From: Saccharicrinis aurantiacus
GTDB taxonomy: Bacteria > Bacteroidota > Bacteroidia > Bacteroidales > Marinilabiliaceae
Length of the DNA stretch: 64,000 nucleotides
Reading direction: 5' to 3'
Assembly: GCF_001660705.2 (NCBI RefSeq)
Contig: NZ_LYBV02000007.1
Location: 248,001-312,000, forward strand
Shown here: one piece after another, positions 42,501 to 52,820 of the stretch
How positions within the stretch are numbered: the first letter of the stretch is position 1
How the letters are laid out: each line of letters begins with the position of its first letter
Notes under the pieces: model-generated
Told to the model about the DNA's origin: nothing
Databases searched by the model: none
The model's input: the letters and a program-made list of their open reading frames with translations, nothing else
Translations under genes and position numbers: made by a program

Positions 42501-45500
42501 TCCAGATATTACTTTATCAGTCTTTTCAACCAATAGTGTAGTAAGTGATTTGTATGTTGGTGGTTCTTTCTTTATAGAAGAAGGCGGTGTTTATAATTGT
42601 TTATCAGGCGGTACATCGCCATATGATGGAACCAATAAACAACCAACACAGGTTAATACTACTTATTTTAACCAAACTATAGCAACCTCTTCAATAGATA
42701 CGCTTTATTGGGGGCATTCCGGGGGTGGAGACGATGATATTGATAAGGATCAGCGTTTCGAATTAGGTAATTTTATTTTAGACAGAACAAGCGGGAACGA
42801 ATTACGAACGGTAGCTAAATCGAATATAAAGAACAATCAAATTTTGATTGATGTTAATGGTGATGCAAGTGTTTTATCAGGAACTCTAGATCAAGGAAGG
42901 ATGACCTTTAGAACCTGGGGTAAAATTGTTAATAATGATAGAATGGGTACTTATTATTCTTCCGGAAGTTATCCGGTATCAGGAGGAACGCCAAGTACAG
43001 CTCAAATTCGTTTCAGAGAAGAACCACCTGTTATAATTGAAACATCTGATGATGCAGTTTTTGGAAACTTGAGGTTTAATGTAAATCCAACTACTACACA
43101 TGTTACTTTAACTAGTGATATGAAAATTGAAAGAATGGAATTTACAAAAGGAGCTATATATCTTAAAAACCATAATTTGACCATTGATGAGATATGGAAC
43201 CTTAATAGTAGTGGTGATCTATTCTCAGATATTGATAACTCAGATGAGTTAACTTTAATTGATGATGGAATTGTAGGAAACAAACTAATTTATACCGACG
43301 GTAAAGCATCTGATGGTGGCTTATCTTTATTGATCGATCAAAATACACCAAATGAATCCAAAGGAAATAGGGATAAGAATAGAAGTCCAGTCACCTTCCC
43401 AATTGGTTTTACAAACGATGGAGGATCAACTGTTTATTATCGACCTGCACAAATTAAAGTTAAAGACTTTGTTGATAATGGTTATGTAACCGTCAGAACA
43501 GTATCTGGTGAATTGCAGACTTCTAACCCAACCGGTTCGAGTGAAATACTTCAGCATTACTGGAGAGTTACACATGATGGGTTTAATACATTGCCAACAG
43601 TAGCATTTCAGTTTTATTATCAAGATAAAGATGATGTTACAGGAATTGACAAAATTACAGGTGCTTCTCAAGAAGCAAATTATGTGCCTGGATATGTTTT
43701 AGGAGAATCTCCTTATACAAGATATTATGAGTCGGAACCAATATCTGATATTAGTGATGTTGTTAATACAGAAACGTCAGGCACAGCTAGGAGAATTGTA
43801 TTTAATGGTTCTTCAACAGGTGGTGAGTTTACTCAAGCAGGGTTCGTAGGTTTTACTTTAGCGAATGCTAATTTCACAGCTGGTGAGGTAGCACGTTTTT
43901 CGGGTGTGCCTGAAGTTTATTATACTAGAGATATCTCACGTGAACCTAGGTGGACAAATACAAATGCTTGGACACGAAGTGACATGTTAGATAGTTCATA
44001 TGGTCCTCATGATAGTAGACAACCTGCTGCAGGAGATTATCCGAAAGAAGGAGATATTGCAATTATAGGATGGGTTCCATGGGGAAATACAGGAAGTTCT
44101 GGAAATGAAGGAGAGCCTCATGGTATATGGATTGATGGCACAACTGAGCAGGTTGCGGAATTGGTGTTTACTCCTATGACAGACATTTTGGGAAACCCAA
44201 CAGAAAGAGTATATCGATCATCATTCCAGTTTAGACCAACATTGTGCATTAATGGTAGTGGGGTATTAACAGCGGGTCGAGTTAGTGGAGAAGGTATGTT
44301 CTGGAATAGAAATTCAGATCCAGATTTTTCATTGATGGATATTGGCGATTTTGCGGCTAGCGATTCATCTTATATTGTATATGAAAACAATGTAAATGAT
44401 AAAATATTTAATAACGCTCCATCATTATTCCCAAATTTAATGATTGCTAATGATGGATGGGGAGGTAACAATAGAAATATTACATTTCCACATGATGTTG
44501 AAACAAACGGAAATTTTGAAATATTAGGTGATGCAAACTTAGTACTTTCGAACAGTGCCAGTGGAGATATAACTGTTGGACGAGATTTATTATTATTTGA
44601 AGTTACAAATCCTGTAGAAGGTAGCCCAAGTGGTGGAGGGGCAAGGATTGATTTTCCTAACTCAATTGAAAGAACTGTTGTAGTTAAAGGAGATTTAATT
44701 CTCTCGAACAGAGGAGCATTGATTAGTGTAAACTCTCCTGATAATACAATCAATACGCATACCTTAGCATTGGCGGGCAATATTTATCAGAAGTCTGAAG
44801 CTGGAACCGTAGATGGTTTAAAGTTTTGGACAGCCGACGATCAAGATAGAATAACCTTGATATTAGATGGTAATGCCGATATGGTTTACGATTACCATGA
44901 TGGAGATATCGCAGACTTATATAGAATAGTTGTTACAAAAGGTAACTCTGTTAATATAAAAGCTCAGTTTAATGGGGCCTTTACACTAAATGGAGCAACC
45001 GATGGTTTAGGTATTGATAAATCCTTAGAATTATTAAATGGTCTGTTTGTTATTAATAATATAGGTACAAGTATTAATCTTTCAACAGGAAATGATGATT
45101 TTAGTATTAATAGTACCTCAGGATTGGAAATAATTCAAGGTTCTGCATTTATTAATGGAGGTTCTAATTTATCACTCGATGGATTGTTGAAGCTGTCTGG
45201 CGGAACACTTGATATGTCTGGCGGAGATAATGCAATAGTTTACACAGTTTCAGGTAATTCAAGTATCGAAATTAGTGATGGAACTTTACTTGTGGGTTCT
45301 CAAATACGAAGATCAGTTTCTGACGAGCTTGGCGTATTGAAATATACTCAATCAGGAGGTAGTGTTGAGATAGGAGTATCATCTGGCGGAGATGGAACAA
45401 GAGGAATGTTAGAAATACTGAATACAGGAAGTAGCTTCCATCATACAGGAGGTAACTTGAGTTTTATTCAGCAAAATTCAAATACTCCAACTGCGGCTGC

Positions 45501-48500
45501 CTTGCATCTAGAGCCTTCAAGTTATAGTACTAATGGTAGTGTAATCAATATTTTTAATTTAGATACACCTTCTAATCAAAATTCGTTTAAAATTAATTCT
45601 AAAATTATTTTAAACGATATTAATATAGGGGGAGCGAATAATCCTGAGGTTCAATTAACTGTGCGTCCCCTAAATGTTGAGGGAGAATTAAATATTAACT
45701 CTGGAGCTACTCTAGATGCAGCAGGTTTGGATATGAATTTAACAGGAGATTTTGTTAATGATGGCACCTTTATTCATTCAAATAATGAAGTGAATTTTGT
45801 AGGAGGCTCTGCTCAGCAAATATCAGGTAATACTACATTTTATAAATTAACAAAAGATGTTGGTAGTGATGAGTTATTATTAACTACAAATACTGAACTA
45901 ACTGTAGAATATGAGCTTACCCTGAATTCAGGAACTATAAATGATGGAGGTAATGCAATTTACGTGTTACGTGATATAATTAATAATGGAAGTTTTACTT
46001 CAGGTGGAGGAGACGGAGTTGTATTGAATGGTGCAGTATCTCAACGTATATATGGTAATGGTTCTTATGATAGAATTTATCTTGATAATAGTGCTGGTTT
46101 TACTCAAGAAGATGGAAATATTATTGAGATAAATCAACTACTACAGATGGAATCTGGGATTTTGGATATTGGGAAAAATTTAATTGTATTTAACGAAGGA
46201 GCTACCGTAAATTCAATCGCAGGTTTTGGTGCAACTAATATGATACAAACTAATATATCATTTGTAGATGCTGGGCTTAAGAAATTATTAAATCCAGGTT
46301 CGCAGTCCTTTATATTTCCTTTGGGGTCGGGAGGAATTTATACTCCTGTAAATTTAAATATTACCAATAACACCTCTTCAAGTTCATATATTAGAGTTAA
46401 AGGAGCTAAGGAGGTTCACCCTAGTGTAGTTGATTTAAGTGCTACTGCTTGGGATGAAAAAGACAATGTACTTAAGTATTATTGGATTATAGATGCCAAT
46501 GGCTTTAACGATTTTACAGGTACTATAACAATGAGTTATCCTAATTCATTGGTTAGTGTTACTGCAGCAGGTAAAGCTTATGACGACTATATAACAGCTA
46601 GATTGTTATCAAGAGGTACCGGAGATTGGAATAAGGATATTGGTACAATCGATACTACTAATGATATATTAACATTCGATTTTACAACAGCTACAGATGA
46701 TGATGGTATTATAGGTGACTATACGGCAGGACTAGATGAAGCTATTCCTGATCAGGTACCTACTTATACTTCGGTAAAAGATGGTGATTGGAATGACACC
46801 TCTGTTTGGGCTCCAACACCACCTGCTGGTGGGCCGAGAGGTGCTATGGTTGTTATTAATGATCAAGTTGCAGTCCCTATCGATTATATATCATCATATA
46901 GAACTACCATAAGTGGTGCAACAGATGGACGTATTTTAATTGAAGGAACAGAAGGGCATAGATTAGGGAATGTATTAGGAACTGGATCTATTTATCTTGA
47001 AACAGGATCATTACCGGCAGGTGATTATACCGAGTTTTTTAAGGCAGATGGAGGAACTTTAGAGTTTGGAGGAGACATGATTACTTATCCTGTTTTATCA
47101 GGAGTATCAGAAGTGAATAACTTAAAGTTTCAAGGTACAGGGGAACGTGACTTACCAAATGTTGATTTAAATATTCTTGGTGATCTTACTATAGAGTCAA
47201 CAGGAGTTTTATTAGTTGATAATAAGTCTGACAGATCAATTAGTTTAAAGGGTGATTTTATATTTAATTCAGGGAATTTAGATAGTGGTCAAGGAAACAA
47301 TGCAACCATGATATTTGATGGTACTTCGCGTCAATATATAAAAGGTGCTTCGTTGCTTACTGGATCAAATGCACTTTATAACTTAACAATTGCAAATGCA
47401 GCCGGAGTTGATATACAAACAGGTGTTGAGGTAGATAGAGTTTTAACGCTCACTAATGGAATTCTAAATACAGAGGCAGGGAGTTTAACACTAACTTACT
47501 CTGAAGTTGAAGCTTTACAAGGAGGTACTTCTTCTGCATTTGTAGAAGGGCCAATGGCAAAAATGATCAATCATAATGAGTATTTTGACTTTCCTATTGG
47601 ACGTTCAGGAAGATATGGTACTATTAAAGTATTTAGTACAAATACTTCAGGTAGTGGTTTGTGGGAAGCTCAATATTTTAATACCAATCCAGCAACAGGG
47701 GGTTATGACCCAACTAGTGTGGTTGCTCCTGTGGAGTTTGTGAATAAAAATGAATATTGGAAAGTTAAAGGTCCATCAGGATCAAGTGCGAGATTAACTT
47801 TGACTTGGGATACGGAGAGTGGAGTCAATCCAGATGCTAATTTTAGAATAACGCAATGGCAGGATTTAGCAACAGATGCTTGGTCACAACTTGCAGTATC
47901 TAATACAACTGGAGATTCTAATGGTGGAAGTATTTCGTCTCAATTGCAAATTGACTTTAATGAGTTTACTGAAGGTAGTGTGTTTACTTTTGGGTCAATT
48001 CTTACACCAGCTTATACTTGGTTAGGAAATAATGCAGATTGGTTTGATGCTTCTAATTGGACTAATTCAATTGTTCCATCGGCATCATCGCATGTAACTA
48101 TTAATGCAGTAACAGCTCCTCAATTAGATCCAGTAATTGATCCAGCAATAAATTCAAATGTAGTTCAAGTGAATGACCTTACTATTAATTCGGGAGCTAG
48201 CCTAACATTAAAACCTGGCACAAGAATGACAGTGAATGGAAATTTATTAACTAATGATGGTTTGATAATCGAGAATTCTAATGAAAAACCTACTTCATTT
48301 ATAACTCTAGGTAATGTGAGTGATAATACTAATATTGTGTGGTCTTACGAGTCTCGTAGGTATTGGTATATTGGGCATGCAACAGAAAGTGCTAGTATTG
48401 CGTCATATGATGCTATAATATCAGGTGGAAATGATTATTTTCTTTATGATTACCCCTCAGGTGCTTGGTCTGATATAAGTAAAGGCTTGTATCCTGCACG

Positions 48501-49617
48501 GGATCCTTTGAGTGATCCATTAGTAGGAACTTCTGTGATCTTTAAAGATCCTGCAACAATCTCACAGTTTGGTATACTAAATAATAATAGTTCGTATACA
48601 AAGAACTATTTGGCTGATGAATGGTACCTTGTTTCTAATCCATATCCAAGTTACCTAGATCTTAGTAATGTTTCAGAATGGGAGTTTGGTACAGCAGATA
48701 AAACGGTTTATACGCGTACTGGAGAAACATTTAGTTCTCGAGGTTTTGCAACTTATAATATAGAAACAGGTATAGGTGCAAATGGCGGATCAGAATTCGT
48801 TATACCAGGGCAAGCTTTTTGGATACTTAATAGTGGTAATAATAACTTTACGATAAAAAAAGGGGCCAGAACGCATACTGAAACAATGGAATTAAAATCA
48901 ACAAGTTCAAACGAAAGTGATATTGTTCGACTGTCATTAGTTACAGAAAATAGCGTGGATGAAAGTGTTATTGCCTTTAAGGATGCAGGTAGATTACAAA
49001 GTACAAATATAGACTCTAAGAAGAGGATGTCTACTTCTGATGATTTTATTAATTTTTATTCAAAAAAGGAAGGTGTTAAATTAACAATTAACGTGATGCC
49101 TGATTTCTCAGATGAGTATATTATTCCTTTAGGATATTCCTCTAAAAAAGATGTTTTATCAACTATTAAATTTACTAATAGTGATTTGTTTGATGGTGAG
49201 GCTCAAGTGTATTTGAGAGATAATGTATTAGACACAGAAACGGATTTACGTACTTCTCAATATCAATTTATGGCATTAGCCGGTGGCGAAGAAGATAGAT
49301 TTGAGTTAGCTTTTGTTTCTAGAGTTACAGAACCACAAATACCAACAGATATTGATGATAGCGACGATTTTAAAGTAAAGGTGTTTGCTTATTTTGCTAA
49401 TGAAAGAATAACGGTTGTTGAAAATCTACTTGAACAAAGTAAGAGTGATAAGGTGTTTATTTCGGTTACCGATATTCGGGGTGCTAAGGTTTATGAAGTC
49501 GATTCACATAATAGCGGAACGCACTTGTTAGAAGAAAACTTTAAGCCAGGAGTATATATCATATCGGTTTATACAGACTTAAGTAATAGAAAAACATGTA
49601 AGGTTGTAGTTAATTAA
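39583..49617 (+). CDS. Giant T9SS-secreted cell-surface protein (3344 aa) with LamG-like domain
   Basis: An uninterrupted 10-kb frame encoding an exported protein. A signal peptide (residues 1-22, ending GVSAQ) is followed by a LamG/concanavalin-like domain (about 36-256: IIWLDASDLSSFGDADTWFD to RVIIESYLSQKYGI) and a second module with DYLAAAHNG and WNRSWYV. The middle consists of long beta-helix-like stretches (repeated G-D-L/F-x-N-x-G and INSG/ISGG turns), each opened by a Trp-rich block: about 434 (EWNNPEAW), 1454 (RWTNTNAW), 2401 (DWNDTSVW) and 2812 (DWFDASNW). The end has SNPYPSYLDLS and IPGQAFWI, a known pre-terminal pattern, and a type A T9SS sorting domain (about 3262-3344). Probably a surface adhesin or matrix protein; no catalytic motif seen. 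Function is unknown. Confidence 0.88.
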   Translation: MKNIKLILLVKCVLVLTLGVSAQSGPGGIGNSNGDSGQPENIIWLDASDLSSFGDADTWFDKSGNNNNAVHIGGTPPTLNSSVIGGKPALQFSGVANEYLRILDDQSGANKLDNSNELSIFAVLNSGSNDTRAIISKRLNASNKSWAFFFNNGYELNGYVSNQASGGGSNISVSPAIASYIYDGSALTLYNNGDYQSHVNTSVTIPDRTENVTIGLFDEGDNRYFNGDIAEIIVFRNGLNTAQRVIIESYLSQKYGIIVAKDIFSDGDVNYNNDFAGVGVESDGENNEANSSGLYLSLSNSSDGDYLAAAHNGVSNTSADFVNSAQVTASGATSAWNRSWYVQRTETTGTPTVRLSFDLSEALGGKFPQDITNYVLLTKSSDGGNYSQVTVVNKGVEVADRIYFDVDFANFSNGYFTLGTLDETLSPLEGGDRRIWYTLRSTSEWNNPEAWTLEPCGCLPNNPEGYTPITSPTAISDRVVILSGKKITVPAGVNGLANAELIINGELDLGATSNHSFATIEGGGLVTMAADNFPEGDASKFITAGEDEGKVEFYGSGYAISDSHEFFDVDVKLDASGSEITLLGDLTVNGDFRIERGIFTINDNLSSQAINIRVNGDAIVLSDGQILLGTGNARHQFSLLGDFENQGGTVHFTNRTAASYNSDATDGIVDFNLLNDTKNQVITCNGITNFYRIEIDKGIDKTYIASINASDVANFNLYGSAHHNHGSISQLATNDNALGLLRGTVRIGQNVTIAQLNTGSNYNISTAARLWIDGGTVSKTTGTAIVPYGEIKISSGVANINVNSGITLRENGYINIEGGELNVYQIRTSLLGAEHKGGYKQSGGVVNVTATTTNTDYYPFNLTFEGNSFQMSGGVLNIDKANSKGGIFINSSTANQNVTGGTVNLNIGDSNTFKISSKAPFYNLNLTKTVVNATEFVLDDAIDVGSTDVYLEAQPLVVLNDFRIRGEDTNANYPDITLSVFSTNSVVSDLYVGGSFFIEEGGVYNCLSGGTSPYDGTNKQPTQVNTTYFNQTIATSSIDTLYWGHSGGGDDDIDKDQRFELGNFILDRTSGNELRTVAKSNIKNNQILIDVNGDASVLSGTLDQGRMTFRTWGKIVNNDRMGTYYSSGSYPVSGGTPSTAQIRFREEPPVIIETSDDAVFGNLRFNVNPTTTHVTLTSDMKIERMEFTKGAIYLKNHNLTIDEIWNLNSSGDLFSDIDNSDELTLIDDGIVGNKLIYTDGKASDGGLSLLIDQNTPNESKGNRDKNRSPVTFPIGFTNDGGSTVYYRPAQIKVKDFVDNGYVTVRTVSGELQTSNPTGSSEILQHYWRVTHDGFNTLPTVAFQFYYQDKDDVTGIDKITGASQEANYVPGYVLGESPYTRYYESEPISDISDVVNTETSGTARRIVFNGSSTGGEFTQAGFVGFTLANANFTAGEVARFSGVPEVYYTRDISREPRWTNTNAWTRSDMLDSSYGPHDSRQPAAGDYPKEGDIAIIGWVPWGNTGSSGNEGEPHGIWIDGTTEQVAELVFTPMTDILGNPTERVYRSSFQFRPTLCINGSGVLTAGRVSGEGMFWNRNSDPDFSLMDIGDFAASDSSYIVYENNVNDKIFNNAPSLFPNLMIANDGWGGNNRNITFPHDVETNGNFEILGDANLVLSNSASGDITVGRDLLLFEVTNPVEGSPSGGGARIDFPNSIERTVVVKGDLILSNRGALISVNSPDNTINTHTLALAGNIYQKSEAGTVDGLKFWTADDQDRITLILDGNADMVYDYHDGDIADLYRIVVTKGNSVNIKAQFNGAFTLNGATDGLGIDKSLELLNGLFVINNIGTSINLSTGNDDFSINSTSGLEIIQGSAFINGGSNLSLDGLLKLSGGTLDMSGGDNAIVYTVSGNSSIEISDGTLLVGSQIRRSVSDELGVLKYTQSGGSVEIGVSSGGDGTRGMLEILNTGSSFHHTGGNLSFIQQNSNTPTAAALHLEPSSYSTNGSVINIFNLDTPSNQNSFKINSKIILNDINIGGANNPEVQLTVRPLNVEGELNINSGATLDAAGLDMNLTGDFVNDGTFIHSNNEVNFVGGSAQQISGNTTFYKLTKDVGSDELLLTTNTELTVEYELTLNSGTINDGGNAIYVLRDIINNGSFTSGGGDGVVLNGAVSQRIYGNGSYDRIYLDNSAGFTQEDGNIIEINQLLQMESGILDIGKNLIVFNEGATVNSIAGFGATNMIQTNISFVDAGLKKLLNPGSQSFIFPLGSGGIYTPVNLNITNNTSSSSYIRVKGAKEVHPSVVDLSATAWDEKDNVLKYYWIIDANGFNDFTGTITMSYPNSLVSVTAAGKAYDDYITARLLSRGTGDWNKDIGTIDTTNDILTFDFTTATDDDGIIGDYTAGLDEAIPDQVPTYTSVKDGDWNDTSVWAPTPPAGGPRGAMVVINDQVAVPIDYISSYRTTISGATDGRILIEGTEGHRLGNVLGTGSIYLETGSLPAGDYTEFFKADGGTLEFGGDMITYPVLSGVSEVNNLKFQGTGERDLPNVDLNILGDLTIESTGVLLVDNKSDRSISLKGDFIFNSGNLDSGQGNNATMIFDGTSRQYIKGASLLTGSNALYNLTIANAAGVDIQTGVEVDRVLTLTNGILNTEAGSLTLTYSEVEALQGGTSSAFVEGPMAKMINHNEYFDFPIGRSGRYGTIKVFSTNTSGSGLWEAQYFNTNPATGGYDPTSVVAPVEFVNKNEYWKVKGPSGSSARLTLTWDTESGVNPDANFRITQWQDLATDAWSQLAVSNTTGDSNGGSISSQLQIDFNEFTEGSVFTFGSILTPAYTWLGNNADWFDASNWTNSIVPSASSHVTINAVTAPQLDPVIDPAINSNVVQVNDLTINSGASLTLKPGTRMTVNGNLLTNDGLIIENSNEKPTSFITLGNVSDNTNIVWSYESRRYWYIGHATESASIASYDAIISGGNDYFLYDYPSGAWSDISKGLYPARDPLSDPLVGTSVIFKDPATISQFGILNNNSSYTKNYLADEWYLVSNPYPSYLDLSNVSEWEFGTADKTVYTRTGETFSSRGFATYNIETGIGANGGSEFVIPGQAFWILNSGNNNFTIKKGARTHTETMELKSTSSNESDIVRLSLVTENSVDESVIAFKDAGRLQSTNIDSKKRMSTSDDFINFYSKKEGVKLTINVMPDFSDEYIIPLGYSSKKDVLSTIKFTNSDLFDGEAQVYLRDNVLDTETDLRTSQYQFMALAGGEEDRFELAFVSRVTEPQIPTDIDDSDDFKVKVFAYFANERITVVENLLEQSKSDKVFISVTDIRGAKVYEVDSHNSGTHLLEENFKPGVYIISVYTDLSNRKTCKVVVN

Positions 49618-49626
49618 TAACTGTAA

Positions 49627-49679
49627 TTATATAAGAACAAGAAAGGCGGCCAATGGCCGCCTTTCTTGTTCTTATATAA
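49627..49679. terminator. Perfect 25-bp hairpin terminator after the giant gene
   Basis: Positions 49627-49651 and 49655-49679 are perfect inverted copies with only a 3-nt AAT loop; the stem includes GGCGGCC next to the loop and TATAAGAACAAG at the base. It lies 10 bp after the stop of the giant gene and 20 bp beyond the stop of the convergent AlkD-like gene, so it can serve both. It is by far the strongest hairpin in the window. Confidence 0.85.
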
Positions 49680-49698
49680 GATTTAGACATTTAAATTT

Positions 49699-50388
49699 TT
49701 ACTTTTTTCGTTCCCACATTTTATCTAAATATTCTTTTATAATAAATGTTTTACAAGATGTATCACCATGGTCTATTTCAATTTCTCCAAGCGATTCGGC
49801 TACCTCTATCACCTTTTCTCTAAGGTTTTGAGTTCTTCCTCCTATAGCTATTAAGCAATTATTCATAGCTTCTTTAGCCCTGTTGGGAGATAAATGTAAT
49901 TCTTGCTTAATTTTCATTAAAAACCCATGAAAGAAGAGTTCGCTTTTGTCGTCATCATTGCGGGCAATGAAGTTTAATATGGCAAAACCAACGCGTTTGA
50001 TATATTCATCGGGAGATTGGATCCAAAGATACATGATATCCAAGCCAAATTTAGTTTGTGCAATTAACTCTGCAAAATAATCTGCTAGTACATAATATTG
50101 TATATCTGCAACCCAATGGTTGGCTTCATTTCTAGTAATTTCAATAGGGTCGGCTACCATGCATGCTAAAATGCGTGCGTCTATATTTCTTGTTTGCCAC
50201 AGTTGTTGCGCAACTCGATGATTAATGTCTTTTTTATTGGAGGAAGGCGTTATTGAAGCTTTAAGTTTCTTTAAGTTGGCAAAGCTAACTCCAAATAAAT
50301 CACCTTTGGCGCCATGTTTTCTGTAAACCTTTATATTTTGTTTGGTTCCACAATTCTTTAACTCTTCAAAAATGCTTTTAAAATTCAT
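49699..50388 (-). CDS. DNA alkylation repair protein, AlkD-like HEAT-repeat glycosylase
   Basis: A 229-residue all-helical protein of the AlkC/AlkD superfamily. GAKGDLFGVSFANLKKL near the N terminus, the RNIDARILACMVADP block and NHWVADIQYYVLAD, WIQSPDEYIKRVGFAILNFI are characteristic HEAT-like repeats. Members excise or bind alkylated bases (3-methyladenine, 7-methylguanine), and the family includes inactive relatives. It sits 38 bp downstream of the TadA-like deaminase on the same strand, perhaps cotranscribed. Activity is inferred. Confidence 0.82.
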   Translation of the reverse strand: MNFKSIFEELKNCGTKQNIKVYRKHGAKGDLFGVSFANLKKLKASITPSSNKKDINHRVAQQLWQTRNIDARILACMVADPIEITRNEANHWVADIQYYVLADYFAELIAQTKFGLDIMYLWIQSPDEYIKRVGFAILNFIARNDDDKSELFFHGFLMKIKQELHLSPNRAKEAMNNCLIAIGGRTQNLREKVIEVAESLGEIEIDHGDTSCKTFIIKEYLDKMWERKK

Positions 50389-50425
50389 AGCACTAAATAT
50401 ACAAAAAATGATAATTAGATAAAAC

Positions 50426-50872
50426 TTATCTTTTTGATTGGAAGAAAGATTGTATTAAATCAGAGCATTGGTTTTCCATAATATTACCTTTTATAGTGCA
50501 TCTTGGGTGTTTTATTATGGGGGTGTATTTTGAAAAACCTCTTTTTTTATCTTCTGCACCAAAATAAATGTTCGCAATCTGAGACCACTTTAAAGCACCT
50601 GCGCACATTACACATGGCTCAAGAGTAACGTATAGAGTGCATTCATTTAGGTATTTGCCTCCTAAATATTCTGTAGCAGCTGTAATTGCAAGCATTTCTG
50701 CATGGGCAGTTACGTCATTAAGTTGTTCGGTTTGGTTATGTGCCCGAGCTATAATTTGGTTATTACATACTACAACAGCACCAACAGGTATTTCATCTAA
50801 ATCAAAGGCTTTTTGTGCTTCAATTAATGCTTGTTTCATGAAGTAATCATCCGAGAACTTGATTTTGCTCAT
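50426..50872 (-). CDS. Nucleoside/tRNA adenosine deaminase (TadA-like)
   Basis: A 148-residue zinc-dependent deaminase. The zinc and catalytic residues are HAEML (His and Glu) and PCVMCAGAL (two Cys), in the order of tRNA adenosine deaminases that make inosine at position 34 of tRNA-Arg. The N-terminal FMKQALIEAQKAF and DEIPVGAVVV are also typical. I use the ATG at 50872 (MSKIKFSDDYF); the ATG at 50914 would add 14 residues not seen in the family. tRNA modification is the standard role; guanine deaminase relatives cannot be excluded. Confidence 0.9.
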   Translation of the reverse strand: MSKIKFSDDYFMKQALIEAQKAFDLDEIPVGAVVVCNNQIIARAHNQTEQLNDVTAHAEMLAITAATEYLGGKYLNECTLYVTLEPCVMCAGALKWSQIANIYFGAEDKKRGFSKYTPIIKHPRCTIKGNIMENQCSDLIQSFFQSKR

Positions 50873-51003
50873 ATTTATCTTTATTATCTGCTTTGAAACA
50901 ACAATGTTATTCAAAATCTTTATATTTTCGCATGATTTTATTTGATCAATTTATTTTGATTAAATAAGTTGAATAGGAACAGCAATAATAAACTAGAAAT
51001 AAA

Positions 51004-52764
51004 ATGTATAGATCACATACTTGTGGAGAGCTACGTATGGCTCATGTAAATCAAAATGTTACTCTAAGTGGATGGGTGCAAAAAGTTAGAAATCTTGGAG
51101 GAATGACTTTTATTGATTTGCGAGATCGTTATGGAATTACACAATTGGTTCTTGACGTAGAATCAAATAAAGCCTTAAGCGATGAAGCTAACAAGTTAGG
51201 TCGTGAGTTTGTAATTCAGGTTACAGGTAATGTGGCAGAAAGAAGTAGCAAAAATGCTAAAATGCCAACTGGAGATGTTGAAATACTTATAGACTCATTA
51301 AAGTTATTGAATGCATCAGAGTTACCACCATTTACTATAGAGGATGAAACTGATGGTGGCGATGAGTTAAGAATGAAATACCGTTATCTCGACTTACGTC
51401 GTAACCCGGTTCGTAGTAACTTAGAATTACGTCATAAATTAGGTTTCGAGGTTAGAAATTTTCTTAATAACCAAAATTTTATTGAAACTGAAACTCCTGT
51501 TCTAATAAAGTCTACTCCTGAGGGAGCGCGTGATTTTATAGTGCCATCGCGTATGAATTCAGGAGAGTTTTATGCACTACCTCAATCTCCTCAGGTATTT
51601 AAGCAATTATTGATGGTAGCCGGGTTCGATCGTTATTTTCAAATTGTGAAATGTTTTAGAGATGAGGACTTAAGAGCCGATCGTCAGCCAGAGTTTACAC
51701 AAATTGACTGCGAAATGGCCTTTGTTGATCAACAAGATGTATTAAGTACATTTGAAGGAATGACAAAGCATCTTTTTAAAGTAATTAAGGATGTTGAATT
51801 TGATTTTGAGTTTCCTCAAATGCCATTTTCAGATGCTATAAAATATTATGGTTCTGATAAGCCAGATATTCGTTTCGATATGAAATTTGTTGAAATGAAA
51901 GAAATGTTAGCTGATTGTGGTTTTAAAGTGTTTGAAGATGCCGAATATGTTGGTGGTATTTGCGCGCAAGGATGTGCAAATTATACACGTAAGCAATTAG
52001 ATAAATTAACCGATTTTGTGCGTAAGCCGCAAATAGGTGCTAATGGTTTGGTTTACGTTAAATGTAACGAAGATGGAACCTTTAAATCATCGGTAGATAA
52101 ATTCTTTGATGCTGATGCACTGCAAAAGTGGGCGGATGCATTTGGAGCAAAACCAGGTGATTTAATTTTAGTATTAGCTGGGGATAAGTCAAAAACTCAA
52201 AATGCCTTATGCGAACTTCGTTTAGAAATGGGAGAGCGTTTAGGCTTAAGAGATAAGAATATGTTTTCACCATTATGGGTAGTGGACTTCCCGTTATTAG
52301 AGTGGGATGAGGATTCAGAACGTTTTCATGCGATGCATCATCCATTTACCTCTCCAAAAGATGAGGATTTACACTTAATAGATTCTGATCCCGGTAAGGT
52401 AAGAGCTAATGCTTATGACTTGGTGATTAATGGAGTTGAAATAGGTGGTGGATCAATTCGTATTCATAACGATCAACTACAAAATAAAATGTTTAAGTTA
52501 TTAGGCTTTACTCAAGAAGAGGCTGAAGCTCAATTCGGGTTCTTAATGAATGCCTTTAAATATGGTGCACCTCCTCATGGTGGTGTTGCTTTTGGTTTTG
52601 ATAGATTAGCATCGTTATTTGCAGGGTTAGATACCATTAGAGACGTTATCGCATTTCCTAAGAATAACTCAGGTAGAGATGTTATGATTGATTCTCCTTC
52701 TCCAGTTGCCACTGAGCAATTGAATGAGTTAAGTATTAAATTGTCAGAAGTTAAAAAAGACTAA
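51004..52764 (+). CDS. aspS: Aspartyl-tRNA synthetase
   Basis: A 586-residue class II synthetase of the bacterial type. The N-terminal OB-fold ([23 protein letters not shown]) binds the anticodon; class II motif 2 is [21 protein letters not shown] and motif 3 is the [15 protein letters not shown] region near the C terminus. A ~120-residue GAD insertion between motifs 2 and 3 (about 290-410) marks it as bacterial, not archaeal. It is monocistronic and followed by a good terminator. Confidence 0.97.
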   Translation: MYRSHTCGELRMAHVNQNVTLSGWVQKVRNLGGMTFIDLRDRYGITQLVLDVESNKALSDEANKLGREFVIQVTGNVAERSSKNAKMPTGDVEILIDSLKLLNASELPPFTIEDETDGGDELRMKYRYLDLRRNPVRSNLELRHKLGFEVRNFLNNQNFIETETPVLIKSTPEGARDFIVPSRMNSGEFYALPQSPQVFKQLLMVAGFDRYFQIVKCFRDEDLRADRQPEFTQIDCEMAFVDQQDVLSTFEGMTKHLFKVIKDVEFDFEFPQMPFSDAIKYYGSDKPDIRFDMKFVEMKEMLADCGFKVFEDAEYVGGICAQGCANYTRKQLDKLTDFVRKPQIGANGLVYVKCNEDGTFKSSVDKFFDADALQKWADAFGAKPGDLILVLAGDKSKTQNALCELRLEMGERLGLRDKNMFSPLWVVDFPLLEWDEDSERFHAMHHPFTSPKDEDLHLIDSDPGKVRANAYDLVINGVEIGGGSIRIHNDQLQNKMFKLLGFTQEEAEAQFGFLMNAFKYGAPPHGGVAFGFDRLASLFAGLDTIRDVIAFPKNNSGRDVMIDSPSPVATEQLNELSIKLSEVKKD

Positions 52765-52791
52765 GGTCAGAATTTTAGATATGATATTTAA

Positions 52792-52819
52792 GGGTTGCAA
52801 TTTTTGCAGCCCTTTTTTT
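52792..52819. terminator. Terminator after aspS
   Basis: GGGTTGCAA (52792-52800) pairs with TTGCAGCCC (52804-52812) with one mismatch and a 3-nt loop, followed by a seven-T run. It ends right at the stop of the convergent serine hydrolase gene. Confidence 0.85.
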
Positions 52820-52820
52820 G

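Noticed and set aside
44370-44780. 136-aa minus-strand frame inside the giant gene
   Set aside because: No start context, no domain, fully antisense to a well-supported secreted protein; a by-product of its composition.
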